DNA from: Ascarosepion bandense
Lineage: Eukaryota > Mollusca > Cephalopoda > Sepiida > Sepiidae
Assembly (NCBI GenBank): GCA_037127315.1
Contig: JBBBDQ010001922.1
Location: 151,001 to 215,000 of the forward strand
Direction: 5' to 3'
DNA length: 64,000 nt
Under the pieces are notes generated by a model that saw nothing but the letters and a program-made list of their open reading frames with translations, did no database searches and was not told where the DNA came from. Below, in pieces: positions 10,336 to 19,952 of this stretch (the stretch's first letter is position 1; every line of letters begins with the position of its first letter). Made by a program: the position numbers and the translations under genes.

Positions 10336-11093
10336 ATCCTTTTTTTTATTTCTTAAGAATCCGCAAATATCGTTTACTAATGCTGCGGTCATTCGCTTTC
10401 TTTAGCTAATTGCACAATTTATGAAAGTTATTTAAATTGTCATTACTGTATTACTATTGTGCGATCATCACCCACACTCGTGACGCTTTTTTTTTTTTTT
10501 TCACCTTTTATGTGTCTGTTCTTTACATCAAATCGTCTTTATTTATTCACATACTCTTTCACATTCTCTTTCTTTCCTCACCAACCTCTTTATTCTCCCC
10601 CCCCCCCACCTATTATTATTGTTGTAGCCACTGTTGTTGTTTGATTCTAACGCCATTTCTCATAAACCGACTCCCGACACTCTAATTAGCATCCGCCCGA
10701 TTTTTTCTGTTCCATCCCAAGGGCAAGTGACTCCGCCATTGAAGAGGCGATATAATCCCAGGTTAGTTATGAGGCGGGGGGCGTGCAAGGGTCTTTTAAA
10801 CAAACTCTTAATAAAAGCTAAATCTCTGTTCTTTTAGACAATCACATTTGTCATGTGAGAGAATGCAAAGGATGACAGTTGTCACAATGCTCAAACAATT
10901 CTTTTTTCAATCCCTTAACAACACTAAGGACCTTTTTAATACTCTGTCGATGGAGTCGTATTTTTCTGAAGCACCGTGTAGAAAACGTGTCAGACACGTG
11001 TCTTTTGTCGTAGGGAAATTAGCGTTAGTCGACGTTAGTGGATGGAGGCGGTAATTCTACTGACCTCACAGAAGAAAAGAAAACTTGCCTTAA
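10336..11093. other. No gene recognised
   Basis: T-rich and C-rich tracts (10,486-10,503 and 10,597-10,610) lie here. A moderately GC-richer patch at 10,690-10,800 shows no match I recognise. Weak frames at 10,634 and 10,848 carry no motif. Confidence 0.4.
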
Positions 11094-12875
11094 CAGCGTT
11101 TTTCAAACTTTTTTTTTTTTTTTTTACTGTGGCCCACAGCAAGAAACACATTTTGAATTGCGACCCATTATACCTACGTGTAATAAATCACTCTGTTCAG
11201 TAGTTTCATTTGTTTAGCATCGATAATTTATGTATAATTCTACACATATTGAAATTATCTGTTTGTATCATCTATTTATATGAATATAAAATTATTATTT
11301 TTGAAAAAACAAATTTAAAGGAAATTTCGACACAAAGGTAAAGTATAATTAATATTTCAAACATATTGCAAGTATTCCTCACTGTAAAGTCTTGCCACGT
11401 TAATATTAAGTGTCCTGGGTATGACGGTTAACTACATTCGGCAGCAAGGCCTCTGATTGGGTAGTTTTTGAGGAAAATGGAACCACTTCTTAATTGCTGT
11501 TGTTCCCAGATTCACTCTGATCCTGAGTGGTAGCACCTGTTAGGGTCTCAGCTATGAGCAAATAGTTAAATCCCAAACTAGGATCAAAACACTATGAAAG
11601 TATAAGAATAGACTTTTGTAGAAATATTTTTACAGAAAAAAATATATTTTTGAAGGAAAAAAATTATTATCACCAATACAATAATACAAAACAAGAAGAC
11701 GTACAGTTTTCTATAATAAAATAAAAATTCATAAAAATCTAACTAAATTAACCTTCTCACTATAACCAAACATTAAAAAAATACCTTAACCCCCACATCT
11801 TTTTGGCATACAATAACCCACAGAGGTTGATATGCTGTTAAATAAAACTGAAATTTAAACTCTCAAAAGAAGTCAAAATTGGCTTGATAAGTTTATCGTC
11901 TTTAGGAGTGATGTGGAATAGTTTTCGCACTGAAGGTTATAATCGTGCTATGTTGGTTGCTAATCGATTTAACGTACCCAAAATGTTAGGAACTTGGTAA
12001 TCTTCACCTGAAAGCTGACTCCTTAGTATTCGGCTAACTGCCGACTAATATCAACTGCCTAGTAGTTCTAGATGAACTTCAATAGAAGTCTGAAGAACTC
12101 CTATGAACTTCCCGTTAACTCTTATTAATATAGGGAGAGTCCATTATCTGAGGAATAGGTGTGTTTCCCATAACAAAGAGCGTTCATGAAAACTGCATTT
12201 TCAGATGAATTTGTTAATGTTGATGGCCCTCCAGTTTCTTTATCGTTCTCTTTTTTTTTTATTTTCGAATGATATAAATATCCATTATTAAGACTGTTTC
12301 TAAAATCTTCAAATAACCCAATTTACAAGTATTACATGGACAAATAAAAAAAAACTATCCTGTACTTAAATTTCGCCGAAATAACAGCTAATTCACCGAA
12401 AATTCTAAGACTTCAAATGAACACAACACATCATTCTAATGAATGTACTCAACTTTGACAGTGAGTCGGGAAATTCACTTTTAGTCCTGACTTCAGATTC
12501 AACCGAATTATTCAACAAGCTTTACTTTTACGGGCCATCAAGTCAAACGCACCGCACACTTTCGTAGATACGTTTTGGTGCGAGGTCTCTTTGTGAAAGA
12601 GAACTGACGTCACTCAGTCCGCAACGAGTTTGAAGAACAAGATACATAAACTCAATGAAAACAGACTAAAATTATATTAAAAACCAATAAATTATTATAC
12701 GAGCTTACCTAGGTGAAAAACTAGCGATGATTTATGAATGCTGTGCAACATTTAAAGTTGTTTTTCTTCTGCACTTTGCTCTGACTTGCGTAATTTTTTT
12801 TTTTTTGTCGCGACTCATTTTATTCGCCTCGCGACCCACAGAAGGGTCATGACCCACAGTTTGGAAAAAAACCTG
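11094..12875. mobile_element. Possible non-autonomous hAT-like element
   Basis: The left end CAGCGTTTTTCAAACT resembles the reverse complement of the right end AGTTTGGAAAAAAACCTG, and both fit the hAT pattern CAGnGnTTnnCAAACT. Inside each end is a matching subterminal motif, GTGGCCCACAG on the left and GTCATGACCCACAG on the right. No transposase ORF was seen and no clear 8-bp target duplication. It includes repeat A at 11,405. Confidence 0.4.
11405..11870 (+). repeat. Dispersed repeat A, copy 1
   Basis: About 460 bp shared with 30,162-30,625 (same strand) and 62,936-63,400 (opposite strand). Shared landmarks are GTCCTGGGTATGA, AGGCCTCTGATTGGG, GCTGTTGTTCCCAG, GTGGTAGCACCTGTTAGG, an A/T-rich middle with repeated TTTTTGAA blocks and CACAGAGGTTGATATGC. 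No ORF is seen and the family was not recognised. Confidence 0.85.
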
Positions 12876-13184
12876 CAAGAAAACTAATTATACAAACGCG
12901 TATTTGATAAAGACATATTTCTCATTTAACTAATCGCATCAGTAGACAGGTTCCTGATATCTGATCTCTCGACGGGGATTGTAAACTACCAAGAATCTTT
13001 AGCCTTTCTTTGTTCATTGTATGGTGTAATGATTATTAACTGCCGAAAGCAAAGATCATGATATATGTTAAATTCATGGTTGTTAGTAAAAGTCATGGAC
13101 CAACATGCAAATTACTAATTGGAGATGACGAAATCAAACAAGTATAACCATCTGTTTATGTATTTCAGAGATTATGTATTGTAA

Positions 13185-13325
13185 TTATTTACACTATTTA
13201 CCGTGTTTGTACTGTTGTCATTATCTTTGTCATATTTCGTTTCGGCTATTGTACGTTCTGGCCTTCTTCAGAATTTACATCGTTCGTACTGTTGTCCTCA
13301 TCTTATTATCATTATCGCGGTGGAT
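13185..13325 (-). repeat. Penelope-type tail with hammerhead-like motifs
   Basis: On the minus strand CTGAAGAAGGCC is followed by a loop carrying ACGTACAATA and then GCCGAAACG. It is flanked on both sides by GATGAGGACAACAGTACGAA-like segments, giving a short 77-bp tandem. The same sequence type forms part of the 99-bp array at 20-26.5 kb. Confidence 0.6.
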
Positions 13326-13469
13326 AAAATTGTTGGTTGAAGTAATTCTGTGATTTGATTCAGAGTCGTGAGTTAAAATTCCTGGTTATCCAGAAAAAGC
13401 ATGGCACGCAGAACTAGAACAATCTACCTCGATGGTTTAAATAAAGTGTCTGGTTCGGAATTCCTGCGT

Positions 13470-13535
13470 ATATAACCCGAAGAAAGCCAGAGCGTACAAC
13501 GAACAACACGTCGTGAATATGATAATAAAGATGAA
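13470..13535 (+). repeat. Decayed second copy of the same tail
   Basis: CCCGAAGAAAGCCAGAGCGTACAA-type sequence (read in two parts), then ATAAAGATGAAGACAACAG, corresponds to the tail at 13,185 in opposite orientation. The pair leaves about 145 bp between them. Confidence 0.5.
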
Positions 13536-13559
13536 GACAACAGCCTGATTAAAGTTTAA

Positions 13560-13860
13560 CGCTTTCGCCCTAGCCCCTCAACCTCCGGCATCTTCTTCTC
13601 TGGGTTGAGGTATCTGCTCGGTCCTAACCGAACTTAAGTGGGTGGCCGTAGGTTGCCCTGAGCATCCGTACATTATTCGACCGGTCTGCTAGTTTAATCC
13701 TGCTTCCTGCCCACGTTGATTGTTTGATCCAGAAAGCAGAAAGGTTGTCTGTCCATTCACAGTCGACTGAAGATGTAGACACGGCTGGGGAGTCTGCACT
13801 AAGAAATTTAAAATGCAGCAAAAATTAAAAATTAAATATCTGCAGAAAGCCGGACAAACA
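13560..13860. other. GC-richer unrecognised block
   Basis: Composition stands out from the AT-rich surroundings. A minus-strand open frame at 13,624-13,821 includes SAFWIKQSTWAGSRIKLADR but matches nothing I can name. It may be a retroelement piece. Confidence 0.3.
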
Positions 13861-14458
13861 ACTATTCAGTGGTTGCATTGTTAACGTCTTTTACATAGAA
13901 GAAAAAGAAAAGTAGAGAAAAAAAAAGTTACAGAAAAGAAAAGTATTTAACATAAAAATTCATACACTGGATTCTAGACTTAGTGAGAGTGTGTGTGATT
14001 AACTTGTTAATTTGACTCATAAAGATATATAACTCTTGGGATGGAGGGATACAGATTTCTGTGCGGGGGCATAAAGTTATAGTGGCGTTTCTCCTCCCAC
14101 CGCTTGCCCGGGCCAATTCTTTCTTTTCTCCAGACTCCTCTTTATCAGCATAACTACTCGTTTATATAGAAAAACCCGGCTGGTTATAACTGGCCCCCGG
14201 CCCTACTACTTCGCACGCGATTATGACGGGGTTCTGGCTGCTTCAACCAAAATCATGTGAATTTCAATGTTCCTTCTAGCTTAGTCAGCTCTATTTCAAT
14301 TTTTAATCGATAAAAATTTATTTCGATCATTTTCATTGTCTTCTGATGACCCAGATTCAATGGGTACAACTTCTGCCCTAGATCAGATTTCCCCACAGAT
14401 AAACAAAATGTTTTGATTTAATTTTGCTATTAAAATGTACTCCAATGTGTGTTTGTGT

Positions 14459-14460
<2 letters not shown>

Positions 14461-14511
<51 letters not shown>
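14461..14511. repeat. (CA)n microsatellite
   Basis: About 25 CA dinucleotides directly 5' of an RTE remnant. Confidence 0.97.
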
Positions 14512-14512
<1 letters not shown>

Positions 14513-15075
14513 TAGTGTAAATACGTACAACCAGTTAGAAATTTGGGAAGCATATTAACAAAGAATGAAAAGTGCGACACGGAAATCTGAAGACGCGAAA
14601 GTTGCCTTTCAAATGATGAGCAAAGTATTAAGAAACAGAAAAATATCGTTAGAAAAAATACTGAAATTTTATATATTCTCAAACCTACTATATGGTAGTG
14701 AATGCTAGACAATCTCCTCACAGACGAAGAGACTTGAAGTAACAGAAATGTGGTTCTACAGAAGGATGTTGGGATGAACATATGAGCAACGATGAAACTC
14801 TAGTCAATGAAAACAAAAAGGAAAATTACTTAAAATCAGGAAGAGAGAGTTGAGATTTCTGGAGCAGATAATCGGGAAAGAGTGCTTGGAAATGTTGATA
14901 CTCAAGGGAATAAACTGAAGGCAGGAGAGCCATAGGAAAGCTACACATAACATACTAGGAGAGCTTCAGTGAATGAATGGTGGAGCAGTGTTTAGGAGAG
15001 ACGGAAAAAGACAAAATTATTAAGAGCTACAAAGAACTGGAAATTGTAGTGAGATATGATCGCCCATGTCCTTAA
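14512..15075 (+). mobile_element. Decayed RTE-like LINE C-terminal region
   Basis: Across several frames and stops the order of RTE motifs is clear: the KCDTEI block, the KVLRNRKIS-like block, YGSEC followed by a stop in place of Trp, TEMWFYRRM, and the C-terminal RTKNWKL-type end near 15,040. It ends immediately before a family 1 SINE, a pairing also seen elsewhere in the window. Confidence 0.8.
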
Positions 15076-15082
15076 GTTATAC

Positions 15083-15400
15083 GACATGGTTGTGGCGCAG
15101 TGAATATCAGCTCGGAACGAGAAATCGGGGAGCCGAGTTCGAATTCCATTTGAATTCATTGCATTCACTTACGGGCAAATACCCTTGGGAAAGGTATGAA
15201 TCCGTCTCTTCCCTCCAGTTATGGGTTAAATAACAGGACAGATTGGGTTCTATAGCCTTGGCTGGCAACCAATCCACCACGGAAAACAATGGCAAACTTC
15301 TGCAGGATAATCTTCTGTCCAGTCAGCCATGTCTATTTCGTGACATGATCGCCTAAAGCGTGTATCATTTATGGCACTTCACTGACTGACTGAATATAAC
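15083..15400 (+). mobile_element. tRNA-derived SINE family 1, full length
   Basis: Head with A-box-like TGTGGCGCAGTGAATATC and B box GAGTTCGAATTCC, body AATACCCTTGGGAAAGG and TTATGGGTTAAATA, then GATTGGGTTCTATAGCC. The structured tail includes CATGTCTA-TTTCG-TGACATG and ends ACTGACTGACTG. It is the left part of a composite repeated at 42,545 and 55,206. Confidence 0.92.
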
Positions 15401-15434
15401 AGTTGGAAATATAATTAAAACTTCTACTGGGAAT

Positions 15435-15490
15435 AAAATGGGGGATCGGTTTTCTATTGCTATGAAGTAATAAACTGATCCCCCACTAAT
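15435..15490. repeat. 56-bp foldback mini-element, copy 1
   Basis: AATGGGGGATCGGTTT at the left is complementary to AAACTGATCCCCCACT at the right, leaving a loop of roughly 20 bp. It lies between a full SINE and a partial SINE. Five more copies: 16,550, 42,900, 44,747, 45,415 and 55,557. Confidence 0.85.
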
Positions 15491-15534
15491 TTTACTTAAT
15501 ATAATAATGTAATATAATATATCCCTTCTCCTTA

Positions 15535-15710
15535 CAGCTATGAGTTAAATGGCAGGATAGATTGGGTTCTATAACCTTGGCTGGCAACCAGTCTACGGTA
15601 GAAAGCAATGGCAACCTACTGCGGGATAATCTTCTGCCCAGTCAGTTATATCTCTTTCGAGACATGATCGCCCAAGCGTATATCACGTATGGCACTTAAC
15701 TGACTGACAA
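15535..15710 (+). mobile_element. SINE family 1, 3' half of the composite
   Basis: Starts at the CAGCTATGAGTTAAATGGCA body motif without the tRNA-like head and continues through the hairpin tail (CATGATCGCCCAAGCG region) to ACTGACTGAC. Confidence 0.85.
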
Positions 15711-15984
15711 AAAGTAGAGTGTTCGGTTCTCTATCGGTACTCCCTGCTTTTAGTCATGTACCACATTTAAGCTCTGTCTAGCGAGATTGTATAAATGGTA
15801 AGCAGAACAGAGATTAAGAGAATCATGTTCAACCACGTCGTGAAGAGACACGGCACAAAGCAGAACACAAATTTGATTAAATCATAAATAACTTTACTAC
15901 TGACGTTAGTTTTACTTCCAAAATTATAAATAAGGATTAAAAAACGTAGAAATAAAGAAAAAGTTTTATAATTCAATTCTTCAA

Positions 15985-16838
15985 TGTGCCATGTTCCTTC
16001 AGGAAGTAGACGATCATGGCCTTCCACATCTCCCCATCCCTGCTGGCTCTTAGCACGCTTTCTCCTATTACCCCACCCAAACCCCGCTCTGCCATTCACC
16101 TGCTCAGGCTCGTCAAATATGATATCTGCTGTTTTTTCCTGTCTCTCTTTCCCCTCTATCTGACCTGTGAGTATCAGATTCTCCAACCTTCCTTTCTCAT
16201 CACAAATCCAAAGAACTTTAGCTGTCTCTTCCTGATGCTCAGCATTAATTTTCTTTTCGTTTCCATCCTTTCCAGAACCTCATCATTGCTCACATGCTCG
16301 ATCCATGATATCCGCAGCATCCTTCTGTAGAACCACATTTCAGTTACTTCAAGATTTTCCTTCATCTTTGATGCTATTGTCCAGCATTCACTGTCATATT
16401 GAAGGACGGACAGCACGTAGCAATCCAGGAATCTCTTCCTTGTTTCTAGCGAAATTGACCTGTTTCTTAATTCTCTAATCAGCTCCTGGAATGCATCCTT
16501 GTGCTTTTGGATCCTAGGAATATAAATGTATAGAAACGGCTGTGACCACAAAGTGAGGGGTCAGTTTATATATTGATTGTAATATGAAATTGATCCCCCA
16601 CTTTATATCCAATATGCTTCTGTAGAACCACATTTCACTTGCTTCAAGTTTTTCCGTTATTTCCAATTCGCCTTCGGATCTCAGTGTCACACTTTCCATC
16701 TTCTGTTAGAACATTTTCTAAGTACTTAAATTTTTGTATCTGCGTGATTTTAGTATACCCATCCTGTACTTGGCATTTTGGGCTCCCTTGCTTGCTGATT
16801 ACCAAACATTCAGTTTTCTTGTTGTTTATTTGGAGTAA
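15985..16838 (-). pseudogene. RTE-like LINE, C-terminal part (3' of a nested insertion)
   Basis: Minus-strand frames give INNKKTECLVISKQGSP, FKYLENVLTEDGKCDTEI, then VLDCYV-type, SECWTIASKMKENLE, EMWFYRRMLRISW and RKRQLKFFGFVMRKEGW. An internal deletion joins the RRRIG block directly to EKLEASEMWFYR, and a 55-bp foldback interrupts the frame at 16,550. The C-terminal end shifts frame near 15,985. It continues from 17,600-17,840 once the LINE at 16,838-17,600 is removed. Confidence 0.88.
16550..16604. repeat. 55-bp foldback mini-element, copy 2, inside RTE
   Basis: AAAGTGAGGGGTCAGTTT pairs with AAATTGATCCCCCACTTT. It is in-frame with the minus-strand RTE protein, adding about 18 residues. The same insertion point is found in the RTE copy at 44,747, so this is an inherited feature of an RTE subfamily. 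Confidence 0.88.
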
Positions 16839-17600
16839 AACACTACGCCTCCTTGGTCTCACACTTTCAGCGGACCTCAAGTGGAATGACTATATCGAAT
16901 CCATTGCTAAATCCGCTGCTATGAAAGTCGCTCCTCTGTGCAGGGCCCGGAGGTTTTTTTCTGTCTGAATCTATCCTGCAGATTTATAAATCTACCATCC
17001 GCCCGTGCATTGAATATTGTTGCCATATCTGGTCGGGTGCCCCTGCTATTCTTCTTGGGCTTCTCGACAAGGTACAGCGGAGGGTCTGTAATGTGATCGA
17101 TACCGACTTAGCAGACCGCCTGCAGTCTCTCTCTCACCGGCGCGATGTGGCTTCCCTGTGTCTCTTCTATAAATACTTTCACGGCTTCTGCTCCGATGAA
17201 CTTAGATCACTGGTGCCCCCTAGGTTCGAATTTGCACGAGATACTAGATTAGCAACTAGATCCCACCCTTTTACATTGAAACCGATAAAATGCAACAGCA
17301 ACTTCTACTCCAACAGTTTCTTTTCTCGCACTTCCCGACTGTGGAATTCTCTTCCACATGACTGCTTCCTTGACGGCTACAATCTCCAGGAGTTTAAATG
17401 TAAGGTCAATAGACACCTCCTAACAAACTAACTTCCATTCTTTCAAACACTCTTCCCACCCACCCAACTATCTATCACCACCCTTCTGACATTTCCTATA
17501 TCTAACCACTCTTTCTATTTACCTCTCCCTATGTAGCCCCAAGCGCAATAGTGGCAGTGGAATGCCTTGCTTGAGGTTAAATGATTTTTAAAAAAACGTC
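16838..17600 (+). mobile_element. Jockey/CR1-like LINE inserted in the RTE
   Basis: Starts truncated at LRLLGLTLSADLKWNDYIES and continues through a frameshift near 16,960 (ESILQIYKSTIRPCIEYC region). The open frame 17,093-17,431 holds the C-terminal domain: LSHRRDVASLCLFYKYFHGF, SHPFTLKPIKCN, SRTSRLWNSLPHDCF and QEFKCKVNRHLL. A short 3' UTR and A tract end near 17,600. Target repeats are obscured by the A tract, but AAAAC occurs on both sides. Confidence 0.9.
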
Positions 17601-17840
17601 CTTTATTTCGACTTTCTTCAGCTACCTTCTGTAGAAGGTCTTGTAGTTTTCTTTTCGAGTCGGCTCTCAACACTGTATCGTCTGCGTATCTTAGGCTGTT
17701 CAGATTGTGTCCACCAATAACGAATCCTGGCATAATTTCTCGGGTCCTCAGAATAGTCTCGCTGTACAAATAGATCCGGTGAAAAGATAGATACTTGTCT
17801 TGCGCCCCTTTCTACTAATTTAGTTACACTGAAATTCACT
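17600..17840 (-). pseudogene. RTE-like LINE, RT palm fragment (5' of the nested insertion)
   Basis: Minus strand encodes LNSLRYADDTVLRADSKRK and LQDLLQKVAEESRNKG, carrying the YADD catalytic motif of reverse transcriptase. The normal continuation (an Ile-Asn-x-Lys-Lys-Thr-Glu block) is found at 16,830, across the LINE insertion. The upstream palm and fingers are missing beyond 17,840. Confidence 0.88.
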
Positions 17841-17938
17841 TTGGGGTATTTATTACATAATTCATTTTGGGGTATTTATTACATAATTCATTTTGGGGTA
17901 TTTATTACATAATTCATTTTGGGGTATTTATTACATAA
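17832..17938. repeat. 26-bp minisatellite, four copies
   Basis: Unit TTGGGGTATTTATTACATAA plus TTCATT repeats every 26 bp with almost no divergence, so the expansion is recent. Confidence 0.93.
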
Positions 17939-18153
17939 GCATAAAAAAGTTAAAGATAGGAAACAATTAACTAAACAAAAATGTTTACAGAGTGTCTTCA
18001 TCGCAGTCATCCACTGTAAATTTACGCCATGGCTCTTAGAACATTTCACCATTCTTTATTATCACAGTTTGGGATATCTAATCACAAGATTGATAGAAAT
18101 AAAAAAAATAAAAGATGAATCTAAATTAAATGGACTAGATTTTTAATATCTAA

Positions 18154-18501
18154 TCTAAATCTAAACTTGTTTATAAATGGAACTTTGTCTGTGTGTCCGT
18201 TACCTATAGACTCCGAAACGACTGAACCGATTTTCTTGAAAATTTACACAGTTGTACTATAAGCGTCTGCGAGTGTTCTTAGCTAGGATTTGTGTCGAGG
18301 TACCCCCAATAAATATCAAAATTCGATAATCGAAAAAATCGGGTTATAGAAAGAGTGGTCCGATTTTAATCAAATTTCATACACTCATAGACAAAGACAT
18401 AAGAATTGATATTCAGAAATTTCAAGGTTGCAGTTCTTATTCCTACACTTTAACAGTTGTCATCCCCTTAAATTAAAAAAATCTATCGTATCCAGCTCGT
18501 T

Positions 18502-18561
<60 letters not shown>

Positions 18562-18739
18562 GCAAATGTTTGTGTGTGTGTCTGTTTATCTGTCTATGTC
18601 CTTTATACAAATCCACAATTTTTATCCGATTTTCATTAAACTTCACACAAATATTCTTTAGGCTGAGTCTGAGCTCCAGGACTATGGATTAGTTTTAAAG
18701 CTTTCATTACCCGCGAGCAACGCCGGGCTATACTGCTAA
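18154..18739 (+). mobile_element. Complete non-autonomous Helitron
   Basis: Begins A|TCTAAATCTAAAC, with the 5' TC expected of Helitrons. It ends with hairpin CGCGAGCAACGCCGGG and CTATACTGCTAA before T (CTRR-T). It carries the GGAACTTTGTCTGTGTGTCC and GACTGAACCGATTTTC blocks and an internal (CT)n(TA)n at 18,504-18,556. No Rep/helicase ORF. Confidence 0.85.
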
Positions 18740-18989
18740 TGAGGTCATAAGTACAATAAGGTACTTACCGCCATGGATACAAAAATCAATTAAGCCAAAC
18801 ACTGTACTCCCTGAACCTTCCTCTACCTGAAAAGCAACTCGATTGTATCATCAGTTAATCGCTATAAGGTCTAAATTCCTATGGTTCACAATGATGTCGA
18901 ATAGGTTCCTACCTGTCTGTGCAGACTCATGCCGGGTGTTGGTGTAGAAGTTAACTTTCGCCACATACCCGTAGAGTTTCTTTATATTT

Positions 18990-19331
18990 TCTATGCTTAT
19001 TTTTTTTTAATCATTTCACCCCGAGCAAGGCGGAAACGCCACTGATGTGCAGGGGGCTACATAACTGTAAAAAGATTACTTAGAAAAGAGTGAGGAGTAA
19101 AAACTAGTTAGAAAGGAACAATAGAAAGCTGAGAAAGCAGGTGCGATGACAGATACATAGGTGGAGAGAGAGGGAAGGTTATACAGGGGAGGGGAGAGAG
19201 CTAGAGTCCAGTGGTTAGTAGATGGGTATTGACTTTGCATTTAAATTTCTGGAGGTTGTAGCCGTCAGGAAAGCAAGAATACGGGAGCGAGTTCCACAGG
19301 CGGGAAGTGCGAGAGAAGAAGCTGCAGGAGA
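18990..19331 (-). mobile_element. Jockey/CR1-like LINE 3' end
   Basis: Minus strand: SRTSRLWNSLP remnant (CACTTCCCGCCTGTGGAACT), FPDGYNLQKFKCKVN region, then 3' UTR with ATCAGTGGCGTTTCCGCC and a T-run poly(A) equivalent at 18,993-19,003. About 340 bp survive. Confidence 0.87.
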
Positions 19332-19677
19332 TTAATATTTTTGTCTACTCATTATGGTTTTTATCTAATCAATAACAGTGTATAATGATTACCTTTATGA
19401 TAACATGTCAGGTTATTCTTCTTTTTTTTTTTTTCCTTTAAAATTAATTAGTGCTTTTATGTGAAAGCTTATGTTTGCCATGAGACATGTTTTAAACCTT
19501 TTATTTGGCTTTGGGGAAAATCATGACACTATTTTATTGAGTAAAAGTTGCGCTACGGTGGTGCCTAGTTTGCGTTATATGTGCATGAGTATTTTGCTTT
19601 AAAATGCCACAAAGCTTTTCCGTTGCAATTTTTTTTATGTTAAAATAGATGTTTTTAGTCTTTGTCTATATTTTTGG

Positions 19678-19952
19678 GATGTGCGTTGTGGTACAGTGGA
19701 TATCGGCTCGGAACGAGAAGCCGGGGAGCCGAGTTCGAATTCCAGTTGAATCCATCGTATTCACTTACGCACAAATACCCTTGGGAAAGGTATTAATCCG
19801 TCTCTTCCTTCCAGTTAAATAGCAAGACAGATTGGGTTCTATAGCCTTGGCCGGCAACCAGTCTACCGCAGGATAATCTTCTGCCCAGTCAGTCATGTCT
19901 CTTTCGAGACACGATCGCCCAAACGTGTATCACGTATGGCACTTAACTGACT
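19678..19952 (+). mobile_element. tRNA-derived SINE family 1, full length
   Basis: Head GTTGTGGTACAGTGG, B box GAGTTCGAATTCC, body CCTTGGGAAAGG and the 3' hairpin tail ending CACTTAACTGACT. It directly abuts the start of the 6.6-kb tandem array, so the array's left edge coincides with the SINE 3' end. Confidence 0.9.

Noticed and set aside
10690..10810. Small structured RNA gene
   Set aside because: GC-richer patch followed by TTTT, but no recognisable A/B boxes, Sm site or stable fold by eye.
13624..13821. Host exon on the minus strand
   Set aside because: GC-rich and open, but no good splice sites. It lies beside Penelope tails, so it is left as unrecognised.
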